Below are positions 40,705-49,461 of a DNA stretch of 64,000 nucleotides, in pieces. This DNA comes from JAHEZL01 sp964406465 (GTDB taxonomy: Bacteria > Bacteroidota > Bacteroidia > Flavobacteriales_C > GCA-002722245), in NCBI GenBank assembly GCA_964406465.1, contig CAYORT010000010.1:40365-104364 (forward strand), written 5' to 3'. How positions within the stretch are numbered: position 1 is the stretch's first letter; every line of letters begins with the position of its first letter. The notes beneath the pieces were generated by a model. The model saw only the letters and a list, made by a program, of their open reading frames with translations, searched no databases and was not told where the DNA came from. Position numbers and translations under genes: made by a program.

Positions 40705-41925
40705 ATGCAATTATTCTATAATTTTTCAATTTCACTATACGGTTTAATAATAAGAATTGTAGCGCTTTTTAATGAGAAGGCTCGCAAATGGGTGGATGGA
40801 AGAAAAGACCTCCTAAGCACTATACCCAACAATATAAATGGAGATATTGTTATTAATTGGTTTCATTGTGCCTCCTTAGGCGAATTTGAACAAGGACGCC
40901 CCTTAATTGAAAAATTTAAGAGTGATTTCCCTAATGAGAAAATTTTGCTAACCTTCTACTCTCCATCTGGTTATGAGATTAGGAAGAATTATGAATTGGC
41001 CGATTATGTCACCTATCTTCCTTTGGATTTGAAAAGCAAAATGCAACCATTTATTGATAAGGTGAACGCCAAAAGAGTCTTCATCATCAAGTACGAGCTT
41101 TGGTTCAATATGCTTTCTTTATTTGCTGAAAGGAAGACGCCAACTTATTTGATTTCGGGGAAGTTTAGAAAAGAACAAATTTTCTTTAAACCACATGGTT
41201 CTTGGTTTTTAACTAGGTTAAGAAATTCTTTTACCCATTTTTTTGTTCAGGATGAGGCTTCTCATGATATTTTACTGAAAAATGGAATCTCTAACTCTTC
41301 TGTGGTTGGCGATACTCGAATAGATAGAGTGGTGGCTTTGGCTAAATCTCCTATGGTTTTTCCTTATTTGCAGTCGTTAGTTAAAGGTAAGCAGGTAATC
41401 ATTGCAGGTAGCACTTGGCAGAAAGAAAATGAGTTTTTGCAAAAAATTAAAAATAAGCTTGCAAAAGATGTCGTGCTGATTATCGCACCTCATGATATTA
41501 AAGAGAAGAATATTACTAGTCTTGTATCGGCTTTTCCCGAGGCGGTATTGTGGAGTAATATTGAAAGTTGCACTTCGGCCCCTCAAGTGATCATTGTAAA
41601 TTGCATAGGAATCCTTTCTTCCTTGTATCAGTATGCACACCTGGCCATAATTGGTGGAGGTTTTGGTTCTGGTATTCACAATATTTTAGAACCAGCATGT
41701 TTTGGTTTGCCGGTAATGTTTGGTCCGAAACACCAAAAATTTGAAGAGGCTGCTGCCATGATAAAAATTGGTAGCGGTTTTTCTTTTTTGAATTATCAAG
41801 ATTTTGAGCGAATTCTTCTCTCCCTAATTGATAATCAAGAGAGAAGGACTCAAATTGCTACCAAACAACAAACATATCTTAGTAAGCAATCTGGTGCTAC
41901 TAATGCCATCATTTCTTCATTGTAG
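40705..41925 (+). CDS. waaA: 3-deoxy-D-manno-octulosonic acid (Kdo) transferase
   Basis: 406 residues. N-terminal membrane anchor (~5-20), the catalytic Glu region 'WFHCASLGEFEQGRPLIEKF' (~53-72), 'TYLISGKFRKEQIF' and the CMP-Kdo-binding 'GGGFGSGIHNILEPACFGLP' (~320-340). It adds Kdo to lipid A precursor at the inner membrane. A hairpin terminator follows. Confidence 0.93.
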   Translation: MQLFYNFSISLYGLIIRIVALFNEKARKWVDGRKDLLSTIPNNINGDIVINWFHCASLGEFEQGRPLIEKFKSDFPNEKILLTFYSPSGYEIRKNYELADYVTYLPLDLKSKMQPFIDKVNAKRVFIIKYELWFNMLSLFAERKTPTYLISGKFRKEQIFFKPHGSWFLTRLRNSFTHFFVQDEASHDILLKNGISNSSVVGDTRIDRVVALAKSPMVFPYLQSLVKGKQVIIAGSTWQKENEFLQKIKNKLAKDVVLIIAPHDIKEKNITSLVSAFPEAVLWSNIESCTSAPQVIIVNCIGILSSLYQYAHLAIIGGGFGSGIHNILEPACFGLPVMFGPKHQKFEEAAAMIKIGSGFSFLNYQDFERILLSLIDNQERRTQIATKQQTYLSKQSGATNAIISSL

Positions 41926-41947
41926 GATAACAGAAAATTAAGCATAA

Positions 41948-41981
41948 AAAAAGCGTGAGAGTTAGAGCAATCACGCTTTTT
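41948..41981. terminator. Terminator after waaA
   Basis: 11-bp arms AAAAAGCGTGA / TCACGCTTTTT with a 12-bp loop, T-rich on both strands. Sequence past it resembles the 3' flank of the tRNA-Leu gene 170 bp further on. Confidence 0.85.
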
Positions 41982-42107
41982 CTGTTTTTGTACACCAAGG
42001 AATTGAATTATCAAACTTTTTACAAGACTTTCAAAGCACTAAAGTTTTAGAGGAGAATTGGAAGAAATAAAAAGTGTGAGTGGGAGAGTGGGTTTTGAGA
42101 AAACAGA

Positions 42108-42139
42108 AAGAGCGTAATCGCTTTCGCTCTCACGCTCTT
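42108..42139 (-). terminator. Terminator of the tRNA-Leu/tRNA-Gly transcript
   Basis: Arms AAGAGCGT / ACGCTCTT. On the minus strand the stem is followed by TCTGTTTT. It lies 11 bp past the 3' end of tRNA-Leu. Confidence 0.7.
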
Positions 42140-42150
42140 ATCTGTTTTAG

Positions 42151-42233
42151 TACCTCGGAAGGGACTTGAACCCTTACGGCATTGCTGCCACAGGATTTTA
42201 AGTCCTGCGTGTCTACCATTCCACCACCAAGGC
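42151..42233 (-). tRNA. tRNA-Leu(UAA)
   Basis: 83 nt. Acceptor GCCTTGG pairs with CCGAGGT followed by discriminator A. The anticodon stem CAGGA/TCCTG encloses loop CTTAAAA with anticodon TAA, a long variable arm (TGGCAGCAATGCCG) marks class II tRNA, and the T loop is GTTCAAGTC. CCA is not encoded (CTA follows). Confidence 0.95.
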
Positions 42234-42303
42234 AAACCATAAAATGAAAATGGTAGTTTTCACTTTACTTCAATTAAAAAAAACCTGCTAACAGGGTTTT
42301 TTA

Positions 42304-42379
<76 letters not shown>

Positions 42380-42526
42380 ATGATTTTAAAAAGAACTAAT
42401 TGGGTTGCAAATATAGAACTTCAATTCAATTTTGCAAAAATCCTGTTTTATTTCCTGCAAATTTTTAATCGAATTTGGCATAAAACTTCTTTACTAGTTT
42501 GTCGTATGATGCTCAGATTGTTACAA

Positions 42527-45500
42527 ATGCATAAGAATTTTAAGGTTTTATATTTTTTCTTTTTTATCTCCTACCTTGCGCAAGCGCAACAATATTATTT
42601 CGAGAAATTTTCTGTTGCCCAGGGCCTGTCACAAGCTTCTGTATATAGTATCGCTGAAGATAAAGTGGGGAATTTATGGTTCGCTACTGAAAGCGGCGGA
42701 CTCGATATGTATGATGGAAATATTGTTTCACATAGGTATTTGAGTGATGGATTACCCGATGAAAATATTAGAATGCTTTATGAAGATAGTAAAGGTAGGT
42801 TGTGGATTGGTACAGCAAATGGTGGTGCGTGTTTTTTATTCAATGGGAAATATACTGTACTTAACATCGATTCTGGATTATCTGATAACTCCGTAACAAG
42901 TATTGTGGAAGATATCAATGGTAGCATTTGGATAGGAACAAAGTACAATGGACTTAACTTATATGAGAATGATAAAATCACTCACATTGGTAGAATTGAT
43001 GGATTGTTGAGTGATGAAATTACAGCTTTGTTTGAAGATGAGAACGGATTGTTATTTATTGGAAGTAGGCTAGGATTGAATTTTATAAATAGAAAAGAAG
43101 GTAGGTCAATTAGGATGCTCCCTCAGTTAAATGGAATACACGTTTCTAGCATAATTTCAAATGACGAGAATAACTTTTTAATCGGTACCAATCATGGGAT
43201 ATATTCTTTAAGTGCCAACTTAACCCTAAAAAAATTAGACATACCCTTTTTAGAGGATAAACTTGTTAATTGTATTTATCGAGATGTTGTTGGAAATTTT
43301 TGGGTGGGGACCAACTATGGTCTTCTAAAGTTCCCTAAAAGCCAATCTGATGATGAATTGTCTTGCACGCTGTACAATGAGAGCAATGGATTGAGTAATA
43401 ATCAGGTTAAATGTGTTTTTCAAGACAGGTCGGGTGCTATTTGGATAGGAACTAAATTTGGAGGGGTAAATAAATTTATTGGAGAGAAGTTTGTGTCTCT
43501 TGCAGTAACCGACGGACTCTCTGAACAGTTTGTTACCGCTGTTTGTGCGCTCAAAGATTTGAGTATAGCCTACGGTACTTTCTCCAACGGCCTTACCATT
43601 AAAAAAGGAGATAGATTGGTACATCTAGATGATCCGCAGCTAAGCAGTTCTGCGATTAGAAGTATGGTAGAAGATAACGATGGTAGATTGTGGATTGGCA
43701 CCGAAGGGAATGGACTGTTTTATTACCATAAGGGAAAATTAAATTTGTTTAATAATCATATCACCGCCAATGAAGTGAATGTTTTGTTTAAAGATTCCAA
43801 TGGCAACATATGGGTTGGTACTAGTAATAGGGGGTTGAGAGCAATTTATTTTGAGAATAGAATTCCAATTTATACCGAACTTTCGAGCTTATTAGAAATT
43901 GAGAATTTCTCTATTTTAAGTATCACAGAAGATCACTCAGGTGATATTTGGGCTTGTTCCAGCGGTGGCATCATTCAAATTAGCAATACAAATAGTATTT
44001 ATCAAGATAAACTGCTACCTAAAATATATCAAGTGAATGTGTTATCGAAAAATTCAACTTTCACTTCATGTTTTGCAGAAAGAAAATCAGAAAAGGTTTG
44101 GTTTGGAACGCAGAGTAATGGTCTTTGTTTTTTATTTAAAAATAAGTTTTATGCTTTTCCAAATAACCCAATGCTGCATGATGTGGTGATTAACTCTATG
44201 TGCATCAATAAAGAGCAGTTATGGCTGGGCACAAATAAAGATATTAGAGTAATCGACTTGTCTAGTTTTGATGTCCAAAACTTTAGTTTCAAAGATGGAT
44301 TTGAGGGTATTCAATGCAATAAAGGTGCACTGTCTTTAGATTATCAAGAGAATTTATGGGTGGGCACATTAAATGGGGCTTATAAAATCAACATCAAAGA
44401 ATCTTCTCCGATACCAGCTAATTTTACTCCTGCGCTTCATCTAACTAAGATTAAGTATAATTTCAAAGATTTTGATTGGACTCCCTTCTGTGATTCGCTT
44501 TCGGGATTTTATAAAACGCCCAATCGTTTGGAGTTACCCTACAATATAAATCATTTAACGTTTTCCTTTTTAGCTAAAGGACTCATTCATCCAGAAGATA
44601 TCGAGTATAAGTTTCAATTGGTTGGTCATGATGATGGTTTTTCGCCGCCAACACGAAGCAATGAAATTACATACACTAACCTAGAGCCTGGTGAGTACGA
44701 ATTTTTAGTGTTTTCTCGCCTCAAAGGAAGTTCATGGAACAATGAACCTACAAGTCTTCGCATCATTGTTCATTCTCCATTTTGGAAAACTTTATGGTTT
44801 AGAACTTTACTTGTAATATTTGTGATTTTAAGTATCATACTTTTTTTTAAATGGCGTACTCGTCGATTAGAAAATGAGAAAAGAATATTGGAAATCACTG
44901 TGCAGGAAAGAACCAAAGATTTAGCCAATGAGAAACATAAATCAGAAGAATTGTTATTGAATATTTTACCCCAAGAAATCGCTGAAGAGCTTAAATTGTC
45001 GGGATCGGCAAAAACAAAATTGTACTCTAGTGCTAGTGTAATGTTTACCGATTTTAAAGGTTTTACAACTTTATCGGGACAATTATCACCCGAGGTTTTA
45101 GTGCAAGAACTCAATAATATTTTTATTCATTTCGATGATATTAGTGATAAACATAAACTTGAAAAAATTAAAACCATTGGAGATTCGTACATGTGCGCAG
45201 GTGGAATACCTGTTGAGAATAAAAGTCATGCGATAGATTGTGTGTTAGCCGGATTGGCCTTTATTGAGTTTATTAAAACTTTTGAAACTTCTATCGGTCA
45301 AGCTTGGGAAGTTCGTGTAGGGGTGCACAGCGGACCGCTGATTGCAGGTGTGGTAGGTAAAAAGAAATTTGCCTACGATATTTGGGGAGATTCTGTGAAC
45401 TTGGCAAGCAGAATGGAATCGAACAGTGAGCCCGGTAGACTTAATGTTTCTCAAAGCACCTATGATTTGGTTAAAGATTATTTCATTTGCACTCCCCGCG

Positions 45501-45625
45501 GCGAGCTGCACGTGAAAAATAAAGGTGAAATGACCATGTACTTTGTGGAAAGATTAAAACCTGAATATTCTTTGGATGACAAAGGATTTAAGCCCAATGA
45601 AGCTTTCTTTCGTTATTTCGGATAA
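42527..45625 (+). CDS. Receptor adenylate cyclase with Reg_prop propeller and Y_Y_Y domain
   Basis: 1032 residues from ATG 42527 (MHKNFKVLYFFFFISYLAQA, a signal peptide); the frame upstream runs into tRNA-Gly, so that part is not coding, and ATG 42506 is the only alternative. Periplasmic part: many ~40-residue Reg_prop repeats (~35-660, each with 'GxIWIGT' blades) then a Y_Y_Y domain (~680-750) with 'EYKFQLVGHDDGFSP' and 'YTNLEPGEYEFLVFS'. Membrane helix ~753-775, coiled coil, and class III cyclase domain (~825-1015): metal Asp in 'FTDFKGFT' and 'TIGDSYMC', Lys in 'EKIKTIGD' and Asp in 'YDIWGDSVN' for adenine, then 'NLASRM'. I infer cAMP synthesis in response to an external signal. Confidence 0.88.
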   Translation: MHKNFKVLYFFFFISYLAQAQQYYFEKFSVAQGLSQASVYSIAEDKVGNLWFATESGGLDMYDGNIVSHRYLSDGLPDENIRMLYEDSKGRLWIGTANGGACFLFNGKYTVLNIDSGLSDNSVTSIVEDINGSIWIGTKYNGLNLYENDKITHIGRIDGLLSDEITALFEDENGLLFIGSRLGLNFINRKEGRSIRMLPQLNGIHVSSIISNDENNFLIGTNHGIYSLSANLTLKKLDIPFLEDKLVNCIYRDVVGNFWVGTNYGLLKFPKSQSDDELSCTLYNESNGLSNNQVKCVFQDRSGAIWIGTKFGGVNKFIGEKFVSLAVTDGLSEQFVTAVCALKDLSIAYGTFSNGLTIKKGDRLVHLDDPQLSSSAIRSMVEDNDGRLWIGTEGNGLFYYHKGKLNLFNNHITANEVNVLFKDSNGNIWVGTSNRGLRAIYFENRIPIYTELSSLLEIENFSILSITEDHSGDIWACSSGGIIQISNTNSIYQDKLLPKIYQVNVLSKNSTFTSCFAERKSEKVWFGTQSNGLCFLFKNKFYAFPNNPMLHDVVINSMCINKEQLWLGTNKDIRVIDLSSFDVQNFSFKDGFEGIQCNKGALSLDYQENLWVGTLNGAYKINIKESSPIPANFTPALHLTKIKYNFKDFDWTPFCDSLSGFYKTPNRLELPYNINHLTFSFLAKGLIHPEDIEYKFQLVGHDDGFSPPTRSNEITYTNLEPGEYEFLVFSRLKGSSWNNEPTSLRIIVHSPFWKTLWFRTLLVIFVILSIILFFKWRTRRLENEKRILEITVQERTKDLANEKHKSEELLLNILPQEIAEELKLSGSAKTKLYSSASVMFTDFKGFTTLSGQLSPEVLVQELNNIFIHFDDISDKHKLEKIKTIGDSYMCAGGIPVENKSHAIDCVLAGLAFIEFIKTFETSIGQAWEVRVGVHSGPLIAGVVGKKKFAYDIWGDSVNLASRMESNSEPGRLNVSQSTYDLVKDYFICTPRGELHVKNKGEMTMYFVERLKPEYSLDDKGFKPNEAFFRYFG

Positions 45626-46866
45626 AAGATATAAGCTACGGCAATCGCTGCAATTACACCACACAAATCCGCGAATAAAGCTGCACCTAACGCATATCTT
45701 GTTTTCTTAATTCCTATAGACCCAAAGTACACTGCCAATATAAAGAAGGTAGTGTCTGCAGCTCCTTGGAATATACACGATAAAAATCCTTGAAAAGATT
45801 CGGGACCAAAGTTTTTCATAGTATCCACCATCATTCCTCTGGCACCACTTCCACTTAAAGGTTTCATAATAGCTGTAGGTAAAGCGTCAACCCAGCGTAA
45901 ATCAGAGTTTGGAGCAAAAAAGGCGATACTTTGTTTTATTCCCTGTAATAGCCAATCCATTCCGCCACTAGCTCTAAAGACTCCAATGGCAACCAATATA
46001 GCAATGAGATAAGGAACGATTTTTATAGCAGTGTTAAAGCCATCCTTAGCACCATCGATAAATGAATCATAAACGCTTACTTTCTTTCTTATTGCCATAA
46101 TCATAAAACTTACAATGAGAGATAGTAAAATTGATCCGCTTAAAACTTTAGAGAAAATTTGTAATTGAGATTCGTTTAAATAACTTGATAGTTTTAGCAG
46201 TCCGAAAACCAATAATGCAACACCACCTAAGTAAGCAATAATTACTTTATCGAATTTAATTTTTTGAATAAAGCTGGTAAGTAAAATTCCTCCCAATGTA
46301 GAAAAGAAAGTAGCGATTAAAACTGGAATAAAAATATCTGTAGGATTCCAGCTAGAACCTGCTGTTTGTAACATTTGAGCCCTTATGGTAATAATACTCA
46401 CAGGTATGATTGTTAAGCCTGATGCATTGATCACCATAAACATTATTTGGGCATTACTCGCTTTCTCTTTGTCTGGATTAATCTCCTGTAATTGTTTCAT
46501 GGCTCTGAGACCGGCAGGCGTTGCAGCGTTATCTAATCCCAACATATTGGCAGTTAAATTCATCATGATCGAACCATAGGCAGGATGATTGCGAGGTACA
46601 TCGGGAAATAATCTGGTAAATAGGGGAGCAGTTAAGCGGGTTAAAATATTAATAGCACCACCGTTTTCACCAATCTTCATAATCCCCATCCATAGTGATA
46701 ATGCACCTGTGAGATAAAGTGAAATTTCAAATCCGCTCTTCGACATATCTATCGTGCTCTTGATAATCAAATCAAAAACATCGTAATCGTGAAAGAAAAA
46801 AGTCTTGATTATCGCTATCAAAAACGACAATAAGAAGAATACAATAAATACTACGTTTAATGCCAT
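45613..46866 (-). CDS. Nucleoside recognition (Gate) domain membrane protein, SpmA-SpmB-like fusion
   Basis: 417 residues with about ten membrane helices. Two Gate-type halves: the N-terminal half with 'GFEISLYLTGALSLWMGIMK' and 'LTANMLGLDNAATPAGLRAM' (SpmA hallmark), and the C-terminal half with 'DGFNTAIKIVPYLIAILVAI' and 'MKPLSGSGARGMMVDTMKNF' (SpmB hallmark). In Bacillus SpmA/SpmB affect spore core water; in non-sporing Bacteroidota the role is unknown, perhaps transport of a small molecule. It overlaps the convergent cyclase gene by 13 bp. Confidence 0.85.
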   Translation of the reverse strand: MALNVVFIVFFLLSFLIAIIKTFFFHDYDVFDLIIKSTIDMSKSGFEISLYLTGALSLWMGIMKIGENGGAINILTRLTAPLFTRLFPDVPRNHPAYGSIMMNLTANMLGLDNAATPAGLRAMKQLQEINPDKEKASNAQIMFMVINASGLTIIPVSIITIRAQMLQTAGSSWNPTDIFIPVLIATFFSTLGGILLTSFIQKIKFDKVIIAYLGGVALLVFGLLKLSSYLNESQLQIFSKVLSGSILLSLIVSFMIMAIRKKVSVYDSFIDGAKDGFNTAIKIVPYLIAILVAIGVFRASGGMDWLLQGIKQSIAFFAPNSDLRWVDALPTAIMKPLSGSGARGMMVDTMKNFGPESFQGFLSCIFQGAADTTFFILAVYFGSIGIKKTRYALGAALFADLCGVIAAIAVAYIFYPK

Positions 46867-46972
46867 GAAGGAAAAATAAAAAGTATAACAATAGCAGGGT
46901 GGGAGAGAGTTGGAAAGTTGTTAACGAAGAGCTGTTATTGAGCGTAATAATCTTGTGAAATTTATAGCCAGT

Positions 46973-47116
46973 GCAATAGTTCCTTCGGTGCCCGTCAGCT
47001 GACGGGTGACAATTACTTTTAAGTAGCACTGACCCAGTTTGTCATCCTGAGGAACGAAGGAACTATTGCCCTATTTAAGCCCCGTTCGTCCTTGCGAGAA
47101 TTTTGTACTCAAAATT
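46973..47116. repeat. Nested palindromic repeat units
   Basis: Outer 15-bp arms GCAATAGTTCCTTCG (46973-46987) and CGAAGGAACTATTGC (47055-47069) enclose the perfect palindrome CCCGTCAGCTGACGGG (46991-47006) and GTCATCCTGAGGAACGAAGG. Right after it, GTCCTTGCGAG and AAGCAATCTC (~47088-47116) flank a short palindrome. Both phrases are typical of dispersed non-coding repeats. They fill the 259-bp gap between the SpmAB-like gene and the next gene; no gene is visible there. Confidence 0.75.
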
Positions 47117-47125
47117 GAAGCAATC

Positions 47126-47587
47126 TCATCCATTAAGGTTTTTCATGTAATTCAATAGACTTAAAATGTGTTGTTGCATGTGGCTTCGAAAACATAGTTC
47201 AAAAAACCAGAGGCCATCATTTATGCTATTGTTTTCTAATCTCCATTTAATTTCAGAAAGATCTATGGTGATATCAGAAAGATCGTCAATAGCATCTCCT
47301 ATCGCGCAAGTCGATATGTCATTAATATTTTGAATGTCTATTAAAGTTTTGTAAAGTCCGAAATTCTTAAAATTGCTTTTGATATTACTTCTGATATTCG
47401 TTAGTTGAGTTGTCTCAAATTCTCCGTAATCTGTATCATCAAATTCGTAATTTATTTCGAAAAACAAATCATAGATTTTCACAAGATTTTTCTCTAATTT
47501 GAGTTCTTCATTTTCCATTTTTAAGTTTGGATTTACTCCATACTTAATAATTTCATTTATAGTTGATATAAGAATTTTTGTATCCAT
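47126..47587 (-). CDS. DUF5063-like protein
   Basis: 153 residues, acidic, no membrane helix. The C-terminal pattern (a 'DLSDITIDLSEIKWRLEN' helix, 'DGLWFFELCFRSHMQQHILS', 'LLNYMKNL') resembles DUF5063 proteins, in which a Trp-containing helix is followed by a paired-His helix. The call is from memory of that pattern. Function unknown. It is 3 bp downstream of the small membrane protein. Confidence 0.6.
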   Translation of the reverse strand: MDTKILISTINEIIKYGVNPNLKMENEELKLEKNLVKIYDLFFEINYEFDDTDYGEFETTQLTNIRSNIKSNFKNFGLYKTLIDIQNINDISTCAIGDAIDDLSDITIDLSEIKWRLENNSINDGLWFFELCFRSHMQQHILSLLNYMKNLNG

Positions 47588-47590
47588 TTT

Positions 47591-47938
47591 TTATAATTTC
47601 TTCTGCCCCCAATAATAAACAATCCCTCCCAAAACATACATCACAACATCTACCAAATCCCTTGTGAATCTCTTTGAAAAATATGGTAACATCACCTCGA
47701 AAACCACACTCACATAAACTGTTGCAAAAGCTATCATCTGCCAACTCAATACAAACTCGGGAAGCTTTTTGATTTTGCGAATAAGGATAAGCGTGTAAGA
47801 AAGCAAAAGAGGCATACACAAGAAATCGGCGAAGTAAGAACTAAACCAAATGGGAACAGAGATATTATTGAATTTGCAAAGGAGATGAAAGGCGTACAAC
47901 GCAGTGGCAATGATGATATAGGTTTTTGCTTTGCTCAT
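47591..47938 (-). CDS. Small integral membrane protein
   Basis: 115 residues from ATG 47938 (MSKAKTYIIIATALYAFHLL), chosen because the stop of the upstream gene is one base before it. Four hydrophobic segments: ~5-22, ~30-53, ~65-85, ~95-111. Family not recognised with confidence; similar small proteins in Bacteroidota are unnamed. Confidence 0.65.
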   Translation of the reverse strand: MSKAKTYIIIATALYAFHLLCKFNNISVPIWFSSYFADFLCMPLLLSYTLILIRKIKKLPEFVLSWQMIAFATVYVSVVFEVMLPYFSKRFTRDLVDVVMYVLGGIVYYWGQKKL

Positions 47939-47939
47939 G

Positions 47940-48224
47940 TTAACCCGGACCAGCAGCAATTATCGCTACAAAGAATGAAACAATAGCTGCGAAAATAAAC
48001 CAGATAGAATAGAAGAAATAGAAGAGGCCTTTCACTAGAATGAAACGCGAATTCTTCATGCGGTGAATGAGATTATCTATTGCGTCTTTTTCTCGATTCG
48101 ATTCCTGAACTTCTTTTTTCTCGATCTCTAATTTACGTGCTATTTCGTAATTAAGAAGGTGGTTGCAATTCGAGCAATAATCTCGATTTTCATTCCATGT
48201 ATGACAACTTGGGCATTTCTGCAT
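47940..48224 (-). CDS. Zinc-ribbon single-pass membrane protein
   Basis: 94 residues: N-terminal zinc ribbon 'KCPSCHTWNENRDYCSNCNH' (two CxxC, ~4-20), a charged helix, then a membrane helix (~67-92) ending 'IIAAGPG'. Probably a small membrane-tethered metal-binding protein. Its start codon overlaps the regulator stop by one base, so it is co-translated with it. Confidence 0.7.
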   Translation of the reverse strand: MQKCPSCHTWNENRDYCSNCNHLLNYEIARKLEIEKKEVQESNREKDAIDNLIHRMKNSRFILVKGLFYFFYSIWFIFAAIVSFFVAIIAAGPG

Positions 48225-49399
48225 TACTTACTCAATGGTTGCGCAAAGGTGACGATGTCGTCTCCCGAAATGCTATTGCCACAAAGGATAATGAGCCTTT
48301 CCATCACGTTTCTAAATTCACGAATATTGCCAGTCCAATTTATTTTTTGCAATTCTTTTAGAGCGTCTTTTGTCAATGTTTTTTGAGCGGTTCCGTACTC
48401 TTCGCAAATTTGTTTAATGAAGTGTTCTGCCAAAAGCGGAATGTCTTCTTTTCTATCGTTCAATGATGGGTTTTGAATGACAATCACACTTAATCTGTGG
48501 TATAAATCTTCTCTGAAGTTTCCTGCTTCTATCTCCTTTTTCAAATCTTTATTGGTTGCTGCAATAATTCGCACATCAACAGAGATCTCTTTTTCTCCAC
48601 CAACACGGGTGATTTTATTTTCTTGCAATGCTCGCAGTACTTTGGCTTGTGCCGATAAACTCATGTCGCCAATTTCATCTAAGAATAGGGTGCCTCCAAC
48701 GGCTTGCTCGAATTTTCCAATACGTTGCTTTATTGCAGAGGTAAAGGCTCCTTTTTCGTGTCCGAATAACTCGCTTTCTATCAGCTCGCTTGGAATTGCA
48801 GCACAATTCACTTCAACCAATTCAAAACTTGAGCGATTGCTTTTTTCGTGTATCTGACGAGCAACCAATTCCTTACCAGAACCATTGCCACCAGTAACTA
48901 AAACTCGGGCATCTGTAGGTGCAACTTTATTGATCATCTCAATTACCTTAGCGATGGCATTTGATTCACCAATGATTTCAGATGTTTTTGCTTTGTTTAA
49001 TTTCTTCTTTAAAACCTTAGTTTCTTTTACCAATTGGGTTCTATCCATCGCGTTGCGAATGGTAATAAGCAGTCTATTTAAGTCTAAGGGTTTTGCAATG
49101 TAATCGTATGCTCCTTTTTTTAATGCATCTACTGCAACATCAATGGTGCCGTGGCCCGAAATCATAATTACCGAAGGTTCATCTTCTAATTTCATGATGT
49201 TTTCTAAAACTTCCATGCCATCCATTTTAGGCATTTTAATATCGCAAAGAACTACATCGTACTTTTCTTTTTTTACCATCTCCAATCCAGCTAAGCCATC
49301 TGGAGCTTCATCTACTTGAAACTTCTCGTATTCTAAAATTTCTTTAAGTGTGCTTCTAATCGGTTTTTCGTCGTCGATAATCAAAATCTTAGTAGCCAT
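48224..49399 (-). CDS. NtrC-type AAA+ response regulator without a DNA-binding domain
   Basis: 391 residues. Receiver (1-~120) with Asp in 'VVLCDIKMPKMDG' and Lys in 'DYIAKPLDL'; AAA+ domain (~140-375) with Walker A 'GGNGSGKELVARQIH', Walker B 'GGTLFLDEIGDM', the sigma-54 contact loop reading GAFTSA (usual GAFTGA), and sensor II 'NIREFRNVMERLII'. It ends ~30 residues after that, so the Fis-type helix-turn-helix (usual length ~450-480) is absent. It could act on sigma-54 from solution or have another role. Confidence 0.9.
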   Translation of the reverse strand: MATKILIIDDEKPIRSTLKEILEYEKFQVDEAPDGLAGLEMVKKEKYDVVLCDIKMPKMDGMEVLENIMKLEDEPSVIMISGHGTIDVAVDALKKGAYDYIAKPLDLNRLLITIRNAMDRTQLVKETKVLKKKLNKAKTSEIIGESNAIAKVIEMINKVAPTDARVLVTGGNGSGKELVARQIHEKSNRSSFELVEVNCAAIPSELIESELFGHEKGAFTSAIKQRIGKFEQAVGGTLFLDEIGDMSLSAQAKVLRALQENKITRVGGEKEISVDVRIIAATNKDLKKEIEAGNFREDLYHRLSVIVIQNPSLNDRKEDIPLLAEHFIKQICEEYGTAQKTLTKDALKELQKINWTGNIREFRNVMERLIILCGNSISGDDIVTFAQPLSK

Positions 49400-49418
49400 A
49401 TTTTTAATTTTTAATGTT

Positions 49419-49461
49419 GAGTGTTGAATGATGAATAACCTTTATTCATCATTCAACACTC
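49419..49461. repeat. 20-bp perfect inverted repeat between ppx and the NtrC-like gene
   Basis: Arms GAGTGTTGAATGATGAATAA and its exact complement around a 3-bp loop; the stop codon of the Ppx/GppA gene lies at its end. No T-tract on the minus strand, so mRNA processing or an AT-rich dispersed repeat is more likely than termination. Confidence 0.7.
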
